Of a DNA stretch of 42,488 nucleotides, positions 40,862 through 42,488 are shown piece after piece. The notes below the pieces were generated by a model. The model worked only from the letters and a program-made list of their open reading frames with translations, was not told the DNA's origin and did no database searches. The translations under genes and the position numbers were made by a program. Origin of the DNA: Thermoplasmatota archaeon (GTDB lineage Archaea; Thermoplasmatota; Thermoplasmata; Thermoplasmatales; GCA-001856825); NCBI GenBank assembly GCA_023381415.1, contig JAMCUN010000013.1, positions 1 to 42,488 on the forward strand, written 5' to 3'. Each line of letters starts with the position of its first letter. Position 1 is the first letter of the stretch.

Positions 40862-41353
40862 ATGAATAAAATCAAGGTTGTTAATGACGTAGGTGATCTG
40901 GTAACTATTTTTACAATTTCCAACGATAGGACGAAGAGCGAACTCCTGAAAATGCTCAATCAGAACTGGATGACAGAGGATGAGGTGAAGCAGAAGCTGG
41001 GTCCTAAGGCAGTTGAAAATCTAAGGTACATGGAAAAGATAAAATTCGTAGAATCCCAATGGTCTAACACCCCTAACGGGCCCAAGAAGGTTTTCCATAA
41101 CTACTATACAAGCATCCAGATCAACATCCTCCTCCCAACAGAGGAAGCAGGCGATGTCATCTACGTTGCATCTCTGGACGACAGCGAGGTTGAATCATAC
41201 TGCAACAAGATAACAAAGATGATAGACGACGGCATACAGTACATTGCTGAGATACAGGAGAAACTTAAACAGTCGCCGACCTACGTCAGGGCCATAATCA
41301 AGAGAAGCAAGCACCTGACCATAAAGGGCATGAAGGTGGAGAAAGTCGCTTGA
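40862..41353 (+). CDS. ArsR-like predicted transcriptional regulator
   Basis: 163 residues. Residues 15-75 form a winged helix ([47 protein letters not shown]). The second half (about 85-163) is an alpha/beta segment with IQINILLP and [17 protein letters not shown], belonging to a conserved archaeal family of predicted regulators. No metal-sensing cysteines are seen. Its last codons overlap the start of the Trm56-HD gene by 4 nt (TTGA), so the pair is translationally coupled, with AAGGTGGAG inside its 3' end serving the next start. Its target genes are unknown. Confidence 0.8.
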   Translation: MNKIKVVNDVGDLVTIFTISNDRTKSELLKMLNQNWMTEDEVKQKLGPKAVENLRYMEKIKFVESQWSNTPNGPKKVFHNYYTSIQINILLPTEEAGDVIYVASLDDSEVESYCNKITKMIDDGIQYIAEIQEKLKQSPTYVRAIIKRSKHLTIKGMKVEKVA

Positions 41354-42375
41354 TCACGGTCCTGAGGATCGGCCACAGACCGGAAAGGGACAAGAGGATA
41401 ACGACCCACGTAGCACTCGTATCCAGGGCATTCGGTGCTGACAAGATCATAGTCGACAGGATTGACGAGAAGCTCAAGAAGACTGTCGACAACGTCACCA
41501 GGAAATTTGGAGGGAATTTCGAGATAGAATTCGGGAGCTACATGGAACAGATCAAGAAGTTCAAGGGGGCTAAGGTCCACCTTACGATGTACGGTATCCC
41601 GCTGGAGGAGAAGATCAGAGATATAAGGAAGTTTGACGACATCATGGTGATAGTGGGATCGGAGAAGGTGCCCCGGATTATCTATGAACTGGCGGATTTC
41701 AATGTTGCAGTGAAGAATCAACCACACTCGGAGGTATCGGCACTCTCCATATTCCTGGACAGGCTTGCCAGGGGGAAGGAGCTAAGAGGGGAACTGAAGA
41801 TAATCCCAGAAGAGAGAGGGAAGAAGGTCCTGAGGATACCGGGGAAGGAGGAGTGCCTGAGGCTCCTGGAAAAGTACGGTGCGGACGATAGGCTGAAGAG
41901 GCATTCCATCATGGTGAGCAAGGTAGCGCTTGCTTCTGCCAGAGGGTGCGGATGCGACCAGCGGCTTGTTGAGGCGGGAGCCCTCCTGCACGATATAGGG
42001 AGAACAGTGACGCACAGCATATTCCATGGAGTTGAAGGGTACAAGATACTGAAGAGGGAGGGGATGGACGAAATCTTGGCGAGATTCTGCAGCACCCATG
42101 TGGGGGCTGGATTGCTGAAGAGCACTGCAAGGAAACTTCATCTTCCAGACCAGGACTACATCCCAAGGACGATAGAAGAGAAGATTGTGTGCAATTCGGA
42201 CACGCTTCTGAAGGGAGACAAGGTGGTCACGATAGACGAGATTGCGGAGGACTACGTTGGAAAGGGCCTGGCATCAGAGGTTCCAAGGCTTAAGAGGCTG
42301 TATTCCTATCTGGAAAGAAAGTGCGGCTTCAGCATAGAAGAACTGCTTGCGCTGAACGACGAACAACTTTTTTAG
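41350..42375 (+). CDS. trm56: tRNA (cytidine-56 2'-O)-methyltransferase aTrm56 fused to an HD domain
   Basis: 341 residues from a TTG start. Residues 1-165 are aTrm56, a SPOUT-class methylase: [33 protein letters not shown] and [18 protein letters not shown]. It methylates the ribose of C56 in the T-loop of archaeal tRNAs using SAM. Residues 180-300 form an HD phosphohydrolase domain with His185, the His214-Asp215 doublet in [10 protein letters not shown] and later His residues in HGVEGYKIL and CSTHVGAG, so the metal site looks intact. Stand-alone aTrm56 ends after the SPOUT core; the fused HD domain may act on nucleotides or RNA ends. Co-transcribed with the ArsR-like gene. Confidence 0.92.
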   Translation: MITVLRIGHRPERDKRITTHVALVSRAFGADKIIVDRIDEKLKKTVDNVTRKFGGNFEIEFGSYMEQIKKFKGAKVHLTMYGIPLEEKIRDIRKFDDIMVIVGSEKVPRIIYELADFNVAVKNQPHSEVSALSIFLDRLARGKELRGELKIIPEERGKKVLRIPGKEECLRLLEKYGADDRLKRHSIMVSKVALASARGCGCDQRLVEAGALLHDIGRTVTHSIFHGVEGYKILKREGMDEILARFCSTHVGAGLLKSTARKLHLPDQDYIPRTIEEKIVCNSDTLLKGDKVVTIDEIAEDYVGKGLASEVPRLKRLYSYLERKCGFSIEELLALNDEQLF

Positions 42376-42394
42376 TACGAGGAAATTTAGTATA

Positions 42395-42488
42395 GTGAAG
42401 ATCGTTTCAACAAGCAATTCCGAGGGTCTCTCTTCTAAGATATCCAATATAACGGGAATTCCTCTGCAAGGGTAAACAGGAGGGGGTT
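42395..42488 (+). pseudogene. 5' end of a probable ribose-phosphate pyrophosphokinase, apparently frameshifted (runs off the right edge)
   Basis: GTG 42395 opens MKIVSTSNSEGLSSKISNIT followed by GIPLQG and a stop at 42473. The beginning resembles archaeal PRPP synthetases, which start M-K/I-I-V-x-x-S-x-S-x-x-L. After GIPL, moving one frame over gives ARVNRRGF, matching the LxRVxxKRFPDGE continuation of that family. This points to a single-base loss near 42465, by mutation or sequencing error. Only about 30 codons are visible, so the family call is tentative. No strong ribosome binding site is seen. Confidence 0.4.

Noticed and set aside
1-42488. Search for CRISPR arrays, insertion sequences, prophage genes, toxin-antitoxin or defence systems
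   Set aside because: No regularly spaced repeats, transposase or integrase motifs, terminal repeats or defence-type domains were seen; the gene content is mostly housekeeping.

Overview
The window reads as chromosomal DNA of an archaeon, most likely a member of the Thermoplasmata (Thermoplasma/Ferroplasma-like, probably an acidophile). The evidence is gene content: a transketolase split into two genes, an archaeal citrate synthase, an aspartyl-tRNA synthetase without a bacterial insert, a phosphopantetheine adenylyltransferase fused to a DUF84 NTPase, an aTrm56 tRNA methylase fused to an HD domain, the archaeosine enzyme RaSEA, a class II amidotransferase of the YafJ type, and a GH15 glucoamylase/trehalase. 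Arginine is mostly AGG/AGA. Many isolated or first genes carry a TATA box about 22-28 nt before the start codon, which implies leaderless mRNAs. Downstream operon genes often have GGAGG/GGTGA-type ribosome binding sites and ATGA or TTGA overlaps. Genes are dense on both strands, and I see no insertion sequence, prophage, CRISPR array or replication origin.

Layout. 1-1579 (minus): transketolase C and N halves. 1855-4956 (plus): DtxR-type metal regulator with a palindrome at its promoter, citrate synthase, malate dehydrogenase. 5104-5178: tRNA-Arg(CCU). 5275-7880: two different cation/proton antiporters. 7986-10335 (minus): PadR regulator plus a DrrAB-like ABC exporter. 10818-15157 (plus): GH15 enzyme, Hsp20 plus an ArsR regulator, cobalamin adenosyltransferase, cupin. 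15241-17081 (minus): DsrE-TusA-sulfide:quinone oxidoreductase operon. 17289-21249 (minus): carA-carB. 21330-23579: MFS transporter, a bactofilin-like protein and a divergent winged-helix protein. 23815-29944: P5C dehydrogenase, DHH nuclease, RaSEA, class II amidotransferase, PPAT-DUF84 fusion, Rieske protein. 30063-36025: NifX-like protein, tRNA-Phe, gcvT, pdxT, aspS, a divergent UbiD-family protein, prenyl diphosphate synthase. 36151-40784: an ABC export locus containing a large glycosylation-site-rich surface protein and a 52-codon ORF. 40862-42375: ArsR-like regulator and Trm56-HD. At the right edge a probable PRPP synthetase begins but appears frameshifted.

How it fits together. Much of the window is central metabolism (pentose phosphate, TCA, proline/glycine catabolism, pyrimidine, PLP and CoA synthesis) and tRNA/translation functions. 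The SQR-TusA-DsrE operon would oxidise sulfide into the quinone pool and pass sulfane sulfur to thiol carriers. The UbiD-like protein and prenyl synthase could relate to quinone or isoprenoid synthesis, but the UbiD-like protein lacks the glutamates expected at its catalytic signature.

The parts most worth a second look are the bactofilin-like protein with its 30-bp divergent promoter, the ABC/surface-protein locus, the divergent UbiD homologue, the antiporter lacking its canonical aspartates, and several promoter-proximal palindromes beside regulator genes.
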